The translations under genes and the position numbers were made by a program. This document shows, piece by piece, positions 37,581 through 48,181 of a stretch of 64,000 nt of DNA. The first letter of the stretch is position 1, and each line of letters begins with the position of its first letter. The notes beneath the pieces were generated by a model, which did no database searches, was not told the DNA's origin, and saw only the letters and a program-made list of their open reading frames with translations. Source of the stretch: Dryomyza anilis (lineage: Eukaryota > Arthropoda > Insecta > Diptera > Dryomyzidae); NCBI GenBank assembly GCA_951804985.1, contig OX638130.1, positions 78,176,583 through 78,240,582 on the forward strand, written 5' to 3'.

Positions 37581-40290
37581 ATAAACGGTATCCTGGTTAT
37601 ACATCGCCAACGTCTTTATAAATCCTTCGAATGTAAAATTGTACAACGGCTTGAGACTTCTTCGCCACATTAATTGATTGTTTCCTTTAAGATCTCTGAG
37701 TATGTGGTCAAAAGCTTCGTGGGCTCTTTTATGTACCATTGTACATTATATCCAGAGAATTATTTTGCACGTTCGTAGTACTTTTGCTTTTGCGCATCCT
37801 TTGCTTATATTGCAAACTGGTGTTTCTAAAAGCGCAAGGTTCAATGGTAATTTGAGTGCTGAATGATTCAATAGACCGCCAGATTGATTTGATATTACGG
37901 CCATTACTGAGTTATACACTAATCTATGATCATCAACCAAAAGCAGCTTGTTGTAGCTTATATCTCTGTTGAGTGGACCAACTTCTTCACAGGTCGGTGA
38001 TGGAATGCAGAGTTGATTGAGTGTTTTTCCATTGATCGATAATGAATTGTTTTCAATCCGTATGAAAGCTGTATTGAAAATGTCTGGCGTAAAATCTAAC
38101 GGCGGGTTACTTTTCCGTTTCTCTCGCAAAATATCTTCACTTAGGTTTTTTTTTTAACTTTTCTCACAGAGATCACGCAACTGAGAAGCAAGGCGAATGA
38201 CTGAAGCTTCTGAAAATGTTATGTCTCAATACTGATCATCTTCAAGTAAGCCACGTTTTTGACATGTATCTCTGTAGGTTTCGCAAATTAATTAAAATTG
38301 TTCTTGTCGTTGAGCTCTTGCTTGTGCATTATCATCCGTAAAATAGTGTGTACACTAAAATTAACTATAGATGATATCTTTCGTGAATAGAAGAATTCAG
38401 TAACCTCTAAACTGCTTCATTACTACATATGTACCGTTTGAAGATTGGTTATTTCGTAATGGATTATTTCTTACAAATATATTTAATGGACTTTACAGAA
38501 TTGCAGTACTCAACGTTAATATGCGTTTTAAACATTTTTAGATCAACGGGTTATAAGTTGTGTTTCGAGTTCTTCTTTTTTACCCTTATTCTCGCCGTGT
38601 ATCCACCATATTCCGGTATTCGACTTTTGTACAATGGGTAGCTGTCATTTCCCGTTCGAGTTTCTGGGATCATTCCACGCGAATAATTTTTTGTGCATTT
38701 CCATCTTTCATACACGGTGAATTGCGATTAAAATGTCCACATGGCCCATGCATTATATTTTTCGATATTAACTCAAATAGCACAGGATCTGGGTTTGGTA
38801 ACTCCGCTGAAATTTAGTTTTATCAATTTCATTTGGTCTTATTTTTGCTTTGAGCCATATGAGAATGTGAGCATGAGGAAGTCCACGTTTTTGCCAATCA
38901 ATTGAGTACATCCAAGTTTAGCAAGTTTTGTTTAAAGACTGGCCGTACGATAATGGCGGTCGGTTGGCGCGTGACCACTACAAAAATCTTCCTTAATTTC
39001 GGCTAATGTTGGATTACATGTGAACGTAATAAATATATCTGGGCGCCCAGAAGATCGTTCATGCGACATTGCATCTTGGGCATATTCGTACTGTGTCGTG
39101 GACTGCCCGAGAATGTTGCAGGCAGAATAGCCTTTTGTCCGATGTTAGACACATTCCCATCATTGGCTACGACATCTCTTAAATATATGTAATCAGCTAC
39201 CCGAAATTTTTGTTGGTTTAGTCGTACAAAGAGGATTCGCTCGCTCTCCACTTTTGCGTACATATCAACAATGAACTGATGACATGCACATCAAAATATG
39301 ATTCGGTGAATCTGATGTTATCATTATTCTATAGGCGTAGAAGTCCATGTATGATATTTTCTTATTGACAGATTGTCCAGTGTTTGGGTTTGTTTACATA
39401 AGGTTAAAATGGTATCCATCTTCACCTCTCCAGAAAATAATTGGTATCATTCGATTCTGGAGGATTATGTCGCGTCTGTCAAAGTGCTTACCGATGGCCA
39501 CCTCATTTATAGTTGGAGCATTGAAGCGCCGTTCATGTTCACCGGTCGTCCTTTTATCAGCTTGTATTACTTCCTTGTACTCGTCGGTCGGCATTTAGAG
39601 TAATGCAATTTTAAATATATTTACCAACTGATTATGACTATCAAACATCCTCTGTAGTTCTAGAACTATCGCTCTGCGTGTAGTGGGAACAGCTCTACAG
39701 CGTTGGTCGATCTGTAGTTGATCATCGCCCATAAAATGAATGCGTAAAAATTTACCAACATTGTGGTAAATTTGACCTTGCACTTCAAATGTTGGAATGA
39801 ACTCTGGTTCTTGAATTATAACAATTGAGTCAAATGACGTCATCTGAAAGCACGAATTGTACTTCCTTATATTTTCAAAAAATCTTTAGACCTGGAATTT
39901 CCAATAAGAAGAAGTTCGGGAGGTTGTGCAAGGGACTTTAATCTAACTTTTCCAGCATATTCCAGGCGTTTCTGATTTATATTTCCGCGCTGACAGCATT
40001 TGCAGACCACGTTCATTTTACCAATTAAAACTTTTGAATGTGTGCTGGATTCATACCGAAAAGTTTCTAATTTTAAAAATGTGCATCGTTTCCACCTGAA
40101 CATGCTGTAATCTGTTCTGCTCACGCTTATTTTGACGTTGTGTTGTAGTTTCTAGAGGCTGTTGAGTCTGCTGAATTTCGGCGGTCCTGAAAACATCTTG
40201 CCTCACCCGTTGAGCTTCCAGGTGATGTTGAGTTTGTTGAGGAGTTTCGGCAGCTCTCAAAACATCTTGCCTTACCCCTTGAGCTTACTT
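37580..40290 (-). pseudogene. Autonomous Helitron Rep/helicase, decayed
   Basis: Reading on the minus strand: the Gln/Arg/Glu-rich N-terminus (40260-40051, RAAETPQQTQHHLEAQRVRQ) comes first, followed by a Cys pair region and FRYESS/GKMNVVCKCCQ (40124-39867). The Helitron N-terminal domain follows: IYFMGDDQLQ-like and HNQLVNIFKIAL (39843-39595), then MPTDEYKEVIQADKRTTGEH and HERRFNAPTINEVAIG (39594-39394). Next come ERILFVRLNQQKFRVADYIY and ILPATFSGSPRH (39263-39003). The HUH relaxase motif GLPHAHILIWL is at about 38883-38851, with HGPCGHFNRNSPCMKDG at about 38755-38705. The helicase start is at 38129-37746 (LVYNSVMAVISNQSGGL, then HSALKLPLNLALLETPVCNI). Between SNQSGGL and HSALKLP the Walker A segment is deleted. 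Frame breaks are numerous. Confidence 0.9.
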
Positions 40291-40497
40291 CCTTTAAAAT
40301 CATACCAAATCAATGCGACTAACGGCTATAATTTTTGTAACTGAGTGAAGAATTCAATAAAAATGTAAAAAAAAAATGAAGCAACACTGAATCGGAGCGC
40401 TGCTCTCATTCTATTTACGCAATTTTTGTATATGTTCTTAAAGTGGTTTTTTGTTTTTGTATTATTTTTGAACCTCTGAATACGCGGCTAGTAACAA

Positions 40498-40891
40498 ATA
40501 TAACTTTATTTACTTAAATAACAACTTTAATAATAATTATGTAGAACAACTGCTGTATTTCTACTATTTAGCTTTAGAATGTTCACCCACGAGACGCACT
40601 TGTTCACTTTCAACTCACAACGGAAGTGCAGTGCCTCAGATGCGGTGCCCTTATATACTGCATACATCAATTTGACATGTTTCGAAAACCTTCTTCTCTT
40701 TTCGTGAATGCTGCATGCTATGTGCATCTCATTAGCACTCATGTGTTTTTATGCGCTGATCTTTAATCTCTTTCTCGCATACTTTATCACTGCGTTAAAT
40801 GATCTTCCCTCTATTTCTAACACATAGCTTAGTACGCTGAATTGTCTTGCGACCCATTTACTCTTATTAACTGGCACATCTTTTCGTAACA
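40498..40891 (-). repeat. 3' LTR of gypsy-type element (truncated)
   Basis: Matches 47530-47920 throughout: AACTTTATTTA-TT/CTTAAATAACAACTT, CTCTCTTTTCGTGAATG-like, GCATCTCATTAGCACTCATG and AGTACGCTGAATTGTCTTGCG. It ends TTTTCGTAACA (TGTTACGAAAA in the sense of the element). About 100 bp at the distal end is missing relative to the other LTR. Directly outside on the internal side is GTGGAGGGCAG (40892-40902 reversed), a plausible polypurine tract. Confidence 0.85.
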
Positions 40892-41047
40892 CTGCCCTCC
40901 ACAAAAATCTATTCGTCCCGAAGAAATGTCAATCGTCTCTCTCTCTGTATGGCGCCAATCTTTCTAAATGTACCACTTTCAGTTTTAGTCTGACGCCTGC
41001 CATATTCTGAATTTGATATACTGATTATTAATCCTTTTAATTATCTT

Positions 41048-41380
41048 TTATGGTCCTTCCCAGTGTGTTTGCAGCTTAGGGGAAAAGCCTTTTTGTGGGT
41101 TATAAAGCAATACACGTTCTGCGTCTTTAAATCCTTCTGAATTTGCCCTCAAATCATATCTGGCTTTCATTTTATCACTAGCAAATTGTGTTCTCTGCCT
41201 TACAAACTGTTGCTTTTCGATCATTTCTGCACTTTTTCTGGAAACATAATCGTGAATAGCAATTCCAGCTGAAGGACTCACAACAAATTTTAAATCTGCA
41301 GGCAATCTCAAGTTTACCCCAAAAACTATTTTTGCTGGTGAAGCTACAGTGGTATCATGAACAGCCGTTCGATAATCCAT
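41048..41380 (-). pseudogene. Gypsy integrase C-terminal domain
   Basis: A 110-codon frame with DYRTAVHDTTVASPAKIVFG (end of the catalytic core region), ERVLLYNPQKG and SPKLQTHWEGP. This is the conserved YRxxxHxxTxxSPxxxxxG...YNP...GxSPKLxxxWxGPY pattern of gypsy integrases. It overlaps in another frame with the HHCC piece upstream, so the DDE core residues between them have been deleted. Confidence 0.9.
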
Positions 41381-41673
41381 GGGGAATAGTGGTATGTGTG
41401 TATCCCAATCTTTCTGATTTTTATCAACCCATTGAAACGTTTCTTTACCTTCTCGACCGTTTTATTTATGCCCAAAGGACCTCCACTAGATCCATTATGG
41501 TATTCCGCTAATATTTCTTTTATTTTTAATTTTGGAACAACAATCAAATTTCGAGTGGCTCTGTCATCTTCGCTTTCCCAGGGGCGATGTAAACAACCAT
41601 TTTGCAGTGTCAAGCTTTGCCACTGCGTCCAGTAAGCCTTACTAATTGGACTACTAGATGCAACCTCTTCCAA
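41344..41673 (-). pseudogene. Integrase zinc-binding (HHCC) region, degraded
   Basis: Contains NGCLHRPWES, LIVVPKLKIKEILAEYHNGS and GGPLGINKTVEKVKKRF, matching the HHCC domain, where the family usually has GGHLGxxKT. The second His is Pro here and the CxxC pair is absent. The RT/RNase H sequence expected before it is missing. Confidence 0.85.
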
Positions 41674-41921
41674 TGCGGCTCATCAGGCAAAATATTCAAC
41701 CAAACGGATGACAAGTATGTCTGCCTTTCATTCTGCTCGTTTGCATTCCAGTTTACAACAACCATTTTGCAGTGTCAAGCTTTGCCACTGCGTCCAGTAA
41801 GCCTTACTAATTGGACTACTAGATGCAACCTCTTCCAATGCGGCTCATCAGGCAAAATATTCAACCAAACGGATGACAAGTATGTCTGCCTTTCATTCTG
41901 CTCGTTTGCATTCCAGTTTAC
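41594..41921. repeat. 164-bp perfect tandem duplication
   Basis: CAACCATTTTGCAGTGTC at 41594 recurs at 41758. Both copies run to TTGCATTCCAGTTTA with no difference seen by eye, giving a 164-bp period. It lies at the broken edge of the integrase-coding segment and is recent, or an assembly artefact. Confidence 0.95.
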
Positions 41922-42184
41922 ATGGTCGACGTGACATACACAGAAAAAAAGTGCATGCTATTTATGTATTTGTTCATCAATTTTATGCATTTTTTATTAT
42001 TACTCAACCAATGACCAAATTCATTCAATTTATGAATCGTTCCTAAAACCGTAATGAAAAAGTTCATAATATTGATGAACACTTTCATAATATTTATGAA
42101 AAATTCATGGTAATTATGAACTTTAAACTAATTAAAAATAAATAAAAAAAAACATTTTTTTTATTTTCTTGTATTCATTTTTTT

Positions 42185-42385
42185 TTTTTTATTATATTAT
42201 TTTTTTATTTTATTTTATTATTTTAATTTTTATTTTTTAACTACTTACATTTTATTTTATATCTACTCTTGCTGTTGCTGCCTATTTTTTATTATATTAT
42301 TTTTTTATTTTATTTTATTATTTTAATTTTTATTTTTTAACTACTTACATTTTATTTTATATCTACTCTTGCTGTTGCTGCCTAT
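42185..42385. repeat. 100-bp perfect tandem duplication
   Basis: ATTATATTATTTTTTTATTT at 42191 recurs at 42291. Both copies run to CTTGCTGTTGCTGCCTAT. The content is mostly T/A with one CTGTTGCTG motif. Confidence 0.9.
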
Positions 42386-42689
42386 TGCTGCTGTTTGTTG
42401 TTGCGTGATGTTAAGTACCTGCGGTGCACGTTTATTTGGAGTTGTAAACAACAAATAAAACGATTCGGTCTATTTGTACGAAATGACTTACGAATAAAAA
42501 ATACTACGCGACGCGTCATCGACTATCGACGCGTCGCGACGAGTTTTCAAAATAATCACCGCGCGTCATGCGGCATGACACGTCAGTAAATAAAAATATC
42601 TATTTATAGAATGCTCAAAATCGCTGTAGCATTGGTGTTACTCCTATCTCTCAACGGTTATCGTATCTAGAGGGTGCATGGAAGAGTTT

Positions 42690-44785
42690 GAGACCAAAAA
42701 GTAAAAATTCACTAGGCGCTTTTTTTTTGGCGGAAAAAACAACATTTTTAAAATGTTGATGAATATTTTTTTTTTCAACTATTTGTTTGGGCAAATTTTA
42801 TTAAGAATATATTTCGGAAATCTCTACCGAGTATATTAAGACCAAATTTAAAAAAAATCGTTGGCAGATTCTTTAAAATATAGTGGTTAACATTTTTTTG
42901 CGGATTTTGAAAAAATTTTTTTTTTATAATAAGTTGAATGCAACTTTTTTGCTTAAACTAAACTGAAACAACCCAAAAAAGTTTCCCGTTATGGGTCATA
43001 ATAAGTAATAACAAGTTAAGAATATCGTTAAATGGTCAATGCATGCAATTAAGTACATACCAATTTGTACCAAACAAACCAAAAACCAATCCACTATCTC
43101 TTATATATAGTTGAGAAGATATTAAAATTCAAATTAAAATTTTCGTGAAAATTTGTTCTGAAAATGTTAATATTTTAGTAAACCATGAATAACTTTAAAA
43201 TAAAAACATAAAATAAGATCGTAATGTCATTTTTTAACTGTTATGTTGGCAATTATCAATTATTCATGGTTTACTAAAATATTAATCATTTCAGACCAAA
43301 TGTTCACGAAAATAAAATTTTGAATTGTAATATCTTCTCAACTAATAAAGATAGCGGATTATTTTTTTTTTGTTTGGTACATATTATTATGCACGTAAAC
43401 CATAAATATAAGACCATTTAAAGATATTCAAGGCTATGTTGCTAATAATGACCCATAACGGTAAACAAATTACGTGAAAATTTTATGGGGTTTTTCAGTA
43501 CCTAAACTTAATAATAATAACATATAATAGTTTGACGCTACAGTCCTGAAGAACATAGACCGTGTTCTCACCACTTTGAGCTGTGCGTGTTATATTTGTA
43601 CTCAAAGTGGTGGTGTTGAGAGTCAGCATTATGACAGTCACTCATATCGTGGCAGTTCATTGATATTTTCCTAGTGGGTAACAGCAAGCTAAATATTAAT
43701 TACTATTTTTTAAAATAATATTAAATGCATTCTTTTTGTTGTTAAAACAAAAAGTGAATGATGTTGGTTTGATGACACACTTTTTTGTCGTTGCCAAAAT
43801 AAGCGTCGACAATTTACTAGTCAGCAATTGTAACTATAAACCAAATTTGCAGCAGCGTCATGTTGCTAGCTTGAAGAAAATATGCACGTGGTGCAATTTG
43901 TTTGTAAACAAAGATGACTTCAATGCAATGACTTTCCGTAGGCCTAAATTCAATGTCATCGCGGGTTGCTGATTATGCAAGAGTTGCTTTCACGGTCAGC
44001 GTTAAGAGACTCGAGTTGCAGATCGAACTTGAGTTCTTTACGGAACTTGTGATTGGTAAAAATTATGCTTCTGGTGAAAAGCAGCAAATCACACTGTGAT
44101 TGGCCAAAATTATTTTTCTAGACTGAAGCAGCAAAAGACACTGGAAAATAGCATTGAAACTTAGATTAAGTATTAGCATATAAGCTATAGTTATTTAGTT
44201 TTTAAGAGAGTTGTTATTAGATTAAGAAGTTAGTTCAGAAGTTGAACAGTAAAAAGAAATAAAAGTTAATAAAAAGGATAAACTGGAAATGAAGTAAGTG
44301 TTGTTATTTATTAAATGTCTTATTTTAGGTGATGAAATAGGTACTTTAACAGTGGGATCTTCAGTTTAATGCCGAATCCGAATGGCGGGTGAGAGCTTTT
44401 CATAGACAATGTTTTACTCTCGTAGGTTTGCCATTTACTGCCGAGAGGTAGTGCGGTATAGAAAAATGTTTTCTATGCAAAGATGTTATTAGTACCACTG
44501 AGCTACCACGCTACTAAACTTAATAGTTTAAGCAAAAAAATTGCATTCAAATTTTCAAAAATCCACAAAAAAAAAAGTTATACACCATATTTTAAAGAAT
44601 CTTCCAACGATTTTTCTAAAATTTGGTCTTAAAATACTTGTTAGAGATGTTTGAATTATATTCTTAATAAAATATGACCGAAAAAATAGTTGAAACAAAA
44701 AAAAAAAATGCATTCATCAACATTTAAAAATGTTTTTTTTCCGCCAAAAAAAAGTGCCTAGTGGATTTTTTACTTTTTGGCAGAG
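42690..44785. mobile_element. Palindromic foldback element, interrupted by a SINE
   Basis: Outer arms 42690-42965 and 44520-44785 are inverted copies (ACCAAAAAGTAAAAA, CACTAGGCGC, GCGGAAAAAACA, and further in CGTTGGCAGATTCTTTAAAA). Inner arms 42966-43230 and 43245-43503 are also inverted copies of each other (CGTTATGGGTCATAATAAG; GTTAATATTTTAGTAAACCATGAATAA, each read partly). Once the 1-kb SINE insertion is removed, the whole is a near-continuous palindrome of about 1.08 kb with arms of about 540 bp. No coding sequence. Confidence 0.85.
43514..44513 (-). mobile_element. tRNA-derived SINE, split by about 0.7 kb
   Basis: Flanked by CTAAACTTAATA on both sides (43502-43513 and 44514-44525), a 12-bp target duplication. 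The head (44513-44345) starts GTGGTAGCTCA and keeps the body (CTCTCGGCAGTAAATGG, AAAAGCTCTCACCCGCC), but the tRNA B-box region is deleted. The tail (43645-43514) has AACACGCACAGCTCAAAGTGG and the (TTA)n end. Between them is about 700 bp of unrelated DNA with a 79-codon frame of unknown nature (43736-43972) and a local duplication near 44045-44120. Confidence 0.75.
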
Positions 44786-44809
44786 CTCTCGATTACACGG
44801 TGCCCGGGT

Positions 44810-45560
44810 TTTTCGAGTTTTGGACAACTGTTTGTGACCCCCTTTTGGTGATCATAGGCCACCGAGAGTGGTTACCATTCGATTTCCCACGATGCCTGCA
44901 ACCGATTTCTGCAATAACAATTTTTTCGGTCTTTTTATCACTTTCCTCCCACTTTTGCCCACCCACATTTTTCCAACCACTTTCGACCAACTCCCACATC
45001 AAGCAAACGAACTGACAGACAAATTAACAAGCGATGAAATGAACAATCGTCAATCGAACAAACGAACGAATGAGCTACTCGGGTAGTTCGAACAACGTAC
45101 GAGCAATCGAGCTACTCGAACAAACGAACGAACATACTACCCGGGTAGCTCGAACATTAAATACCCGGGTTTTTCGAGTATTTGCACTACCCTAGTATGA
45201 CCCCCTTTGGGGGGACCTGGACCACTCCAAAGGGTACCATTAGGCGTCAAAAGATGTCCGATTTCGATTTCCGAAATAAAAATTGTTGGGTCATAAATGG
45301 ATTTTTGACCCCCTTTTGGGGGTCATGGACCACTTTATCGATTTCTATCGATTTCCGAAATATAAATTGTTGAGTCATAAATGTGGTTTTGACCCCCTTT
45401 TTGGGGTCATGGACCACTCCAAAAGGTTTTTGGACAAAATGTTGTTTTTGACTCCCTTTTGGGGGCCATGGACCACCGGGAGTGGTACCATTCGATTTCC
45501 CACGATGCCTGCAACCTATTTCTGCAATAAGAATTTTTTTGGTCTTTTTATCACTTTCCG
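44810..45560. repeat. GACCCCC-hairpin tandem repeats
   Basis: At least four units of roughly 60-110 bp carry the perfect palindrome GACCCCCTTTTGGGGGTC or variants (45197, about 45307, 45391, about 45450), followed by ATGGACCAC and TCGATTTCCGAAAT. 45010-45180 inserts a stretch of CGAACAAACGAACGAA and CTACCCGGGTAG motifs. Short frames here are repeat artefacts. Confidence 0.8.
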
Positions 45561-45566
45561 CCCACT

Positions 45567-45728
45567 TATGATACCACTTTGAATGGTAACCACACATATG
45601 TGTACGGTATTTATAGTCGTCTTAGACCGACTATAATTTTGATAATCCTAACTATCATAATAACACCTACTATAAAATGTCCCTACTTTATAATTTCCCA
45701 TGTGATCTAACCTTCCCAACTGGTTCTA
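45567..45728 (+). mobile_element. DINE-like 3' tail fragment
   Basis: Matches the last 160 bp of the full DINE copies: CACTTTGAATGGTAACCAC, GTGTACGGTAT, a stem-loop with TATAGTCGTCTTAGACCGAC, and the end CCTTCCCAACTGG. The 5' four fifths is missing. Confidence 0.85.
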
Positions 45729-45814
45729 TTTTTATGAGCAATAACTTGTTTTATTTTCTAGCTCTGGCCACAATCAATGTTTAGTTGGATCTCCGTGTTG
45801 GCGTAATTCAAGAT

Positions 45815-46090
45815 TTATCTTGTTAAATTTAATGTGAAACCTTTCCTTATCATGAAGTCTCTGCCCATGTCAAGTATTATTTCGTCTACTATTTCCGCCA
45901 TTATAAAATAATGCTTAACTGTTGTACTACCAATCGGGATTTCCTTGGTTATATATCCTCTGATAGGGGCATCTTCACCTGTAGCTGTTTGCAATCTTAT
46001 TGCGATAACCGACTCTACTTCGTCCTTAACAAAATTACTTCTTATTATTGAGTGTGAGCTCCCGTATCCAATTATATGCTGTACAATCAA
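45815..46090 (-). pseudogene. Gypsy protease (retropepsin) relic
   Basis: A 91-codon frame with GYGSSHSIIRSNFV, LQTATGEDAPIRG, IGSTTVKHYFIMAEIVDEII and DMGRDFMIRKGFTLNL. This matches the gypsy aspartic protease order, but the family's catalytic D-T/S-G is GYG here, so the active-site Asp is gone. It lies directly downstream (in the element's sense) of the Gag pieces. Confidence 0.85.
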
Positions 46091-46198
46091 TGAGTCCTTC
46101 GACAGTTAAGCTATTCGGTTTTCGAGCAATTTGTGAAATGGAGATTCTGGGGCAATCGGTTATGGGAGTCAGATCGTTCCACGCAGAACTGACTCGTT

Positions 46199-47280
46199 TT
46201 AGTTTAAATATTTTTTAAAATTGTTAATTTCGACATATCTGGGTTCCTCTGGAACCCAGAGGAACCCACGTGTAGCATTTACCTTTAAATTGAGTGTTTT
46301 GATTGGTAGCCGTGATCCAGTTTTTAACGCTTGACAAATTAATTGCATTAAATCTTCATTCTCTACATCTAGTTTACGGACCTTTGAACCTGGTCTGTAC
46401 GACGTAGCTGCTGTCACTTTCTACGTTAACGCTGTGGTTACAGTTTCCGTAAATGTCACTTTCGGCATTGTCTTTGTGGAACGTTTTGATTCATGACCAC
46501 CATCAACGAACGCATCTATCTTGCACTTTTCTATAAAATCACTCGATGAATCTACATATGACAAATGCGCAAGCCTTTCGACGTCTGCAAATTTTCGTCA
46601 TTTCGTTGCATTCTGCCCTTCAGCTCCATTCTGTATATCTGTTTCATGTGATCACTGCCATATTTGCGTTGCATTGCAGCCATAACTGCTAAATAACTGT
46701 TTCTTGAAAATGTTAAAGGCTGTGTTTCCATCATACATCGGCGATTTAAACCTCGTACCACTGGCGACATGTAGGGAAGGTCCACTTTACTGTAATAAAC
46801 TGAAATCTTCTTGCATTTTCTGTAGCGTTTTGTACAAACCATTTTCCAAATTCTTAAATATGTCATCAATACTGCTTCCATGTCATTTATATGTACCCCA
46901 AGTTCGTTTACTTTGTATGGAGTGTATTAGAAACTTCCAGAAGCTGATTCAAATGTTCCTGCATTTATTCCTCAATTTTTACATGATGCTGATTGGAATT
47001 TTCTAGAAGCTTCTTCTCAAGCCGATTAGAATTGAATTTTCCAGAAATCTCTGTTTAATTTTTATTTGAAGCTGTTTTGAACTTTTCAGTTTCTTCTCCA
47101 TTTTTTTGGATTTTTTTGATACCTGTGATCCATTAATTGAAACTGTTGTTGCATAGCTCCATTTAGCTGGCTCGTATCAGAAGCTTGGTACTGTACTGTT
47201 TCTTCTTTTTCCAGACATTTCAACGAGGTTGCAGCTTCGACTTCAAAGTCGTGCTTTGGCCTCAATGGCTTTGGCCTCAA
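46199..47280 (-). pseudogene. Gypsy Gag, frameshifted
   Basis: Three minus-strand pieces: 47280-47086 (LEKEETVQYQASDTSQLNGA and a Gln-rich LNGAMQQQFQLMDH), 46881-46552 (NSYLAVMAAMQRKYGSDHMK, then QIYRMELKGRMQRNDENLQT, the capsid-like Gag signature), and 46417-46199 (LICQALKTGSRLP). Zinc knuckles were not seen. Frames are broken between the pieces. Confidence 0.8.
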
Positions 47281-47400
47281 GTTCTTCCATTAGGCGTTTC
47301 TGCAGTTTTACATTCGTACCAGCAGTTGCAAGATTTCGCATCGCCAGCTCCTTCTTTAGCTGGTTGACTTTATGTTGATCGAAGTTAACAATTTGTATCA

Positions 47401-47420
47401 GAATCCCACTTCTGACACCA
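47401..47420 (-). other. tRNA-Leu primer binding site
   Basis: On the minus strand TGGTGTCAGAAGTGGGATTC lies one base inside the 5' LTR end (...CGTAACA). TGG plus TGTCAGAAGTGGGATTC is complementary to the 3' end of an insect tRNA-Leu as I recall it. Confidence 0.75.
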
Positions 47421-47421
47421 A

Positions 47422-47920
47422 TGTTACGAAAATTCAGTCTACGGAAAACTGTTTTACAAGTTCGTACACTGGATTGTATAAAAAAACAACACTAATATTT
47501 GGCTTTAACTATTATTATAGTTTATTAATGAACTTTATTTATTCAAATAACAACTTAATAACAATTACTTATAACAACTGCTATATTACTACAATTTATC
47601 TTTACAACGTTCGCTTACGATATGTACTAGTTCACTATCAAATAACAACTAAAGTGCTGCGCCTCAGATTATGCATACATCAGTTCGACAAGCTTCGTCA
47701 AGTTTAGAGAACTCTCTTTTCGTGAATGGTTTTTGCATCTCATTCGCACTCATGTCTTTTTATGTGCTGATCGTCCATCTCTTTCTTGCACTTTGCCTTA
47801 GTGCGCTGAATAATCTTTCGTCTCTTTCTAACACATTGTTTAGTACGCTGAATTGTCTTGCGTCTCATTTACTTTTATTCAATGATTGCACAATGTGACA
47901 AATTACATCTTATCGTAACT
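47422..47920 (-). repeat. 5' LTR of gypsy-type element
   Basis: About 499 bp, full-length relative to the truncated partner at 40498-40891. The inner end is TTTTCGTAACA and the outer end is AGTTACGATAAG (an expected TG is mutated to AG). It includes AGTACGCTGAATTGTCTTGCG and GCATCTCATTCGCACTCATG shared with the partner. Confidence 0.85.
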
Positions 47921-48181
47921 ATATGTTTGTTTTGAAACATAAATTTAATCAAGTAAACTGTCAAGAATCAAAAGTATATTTTGAAACATAATTTATGGTA
48001 ATATTGATGGACAATTTAATAATGTTTACACATAATAATATGTTATTACAGTCTGAACAAAAATGTAATCTATTTGGATTTAAATGTTATTACACATCAT
48101 TCATAATACATGTACGATAATTTCATATTACTTTTTAAATACATTCACACATATTAAAACAAATCTTTTCTATCCGTGTAG
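47921..48181. other. Intron sequence upstream of tefu exon
   Basis: AT-rich, ending in the pyrimidine-containing acceptor TCTTTTCTATCCGTGTAG at 48164-48181. No repeat recognised. Confidence 0.5.

Larger units (their letters stand above)
40498..47920 (-). mobile_element. Gypsy-type LTR retrotransposon, pol gutted and interrupted
   Basis: On the minus strand: 5' LTR (47920-47422), a primer binding site TGGTGTCAGAAGTGGGATTC (47420-47401), Gag pieces, a protease relic, then nothing recognisable as RT or RNase H. Integrase HHCC and C-terminal parts follow, then a polypurine tract and the 3' LTR. The space between protease and integrase (about 41935-45740) is filled by tandem repeats, a foldback element, a SINE, GACC-box repeats and a DINE tail. 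LTR differences are substantial by eye, so the insertion is old. Confidence 0.9.

Noticed and set aside
45247..45597. 116-codon minus-strand and 99-codon plus-strand frames
   Set aside because: Both are translations of the GACCCCC hairpin repeats.
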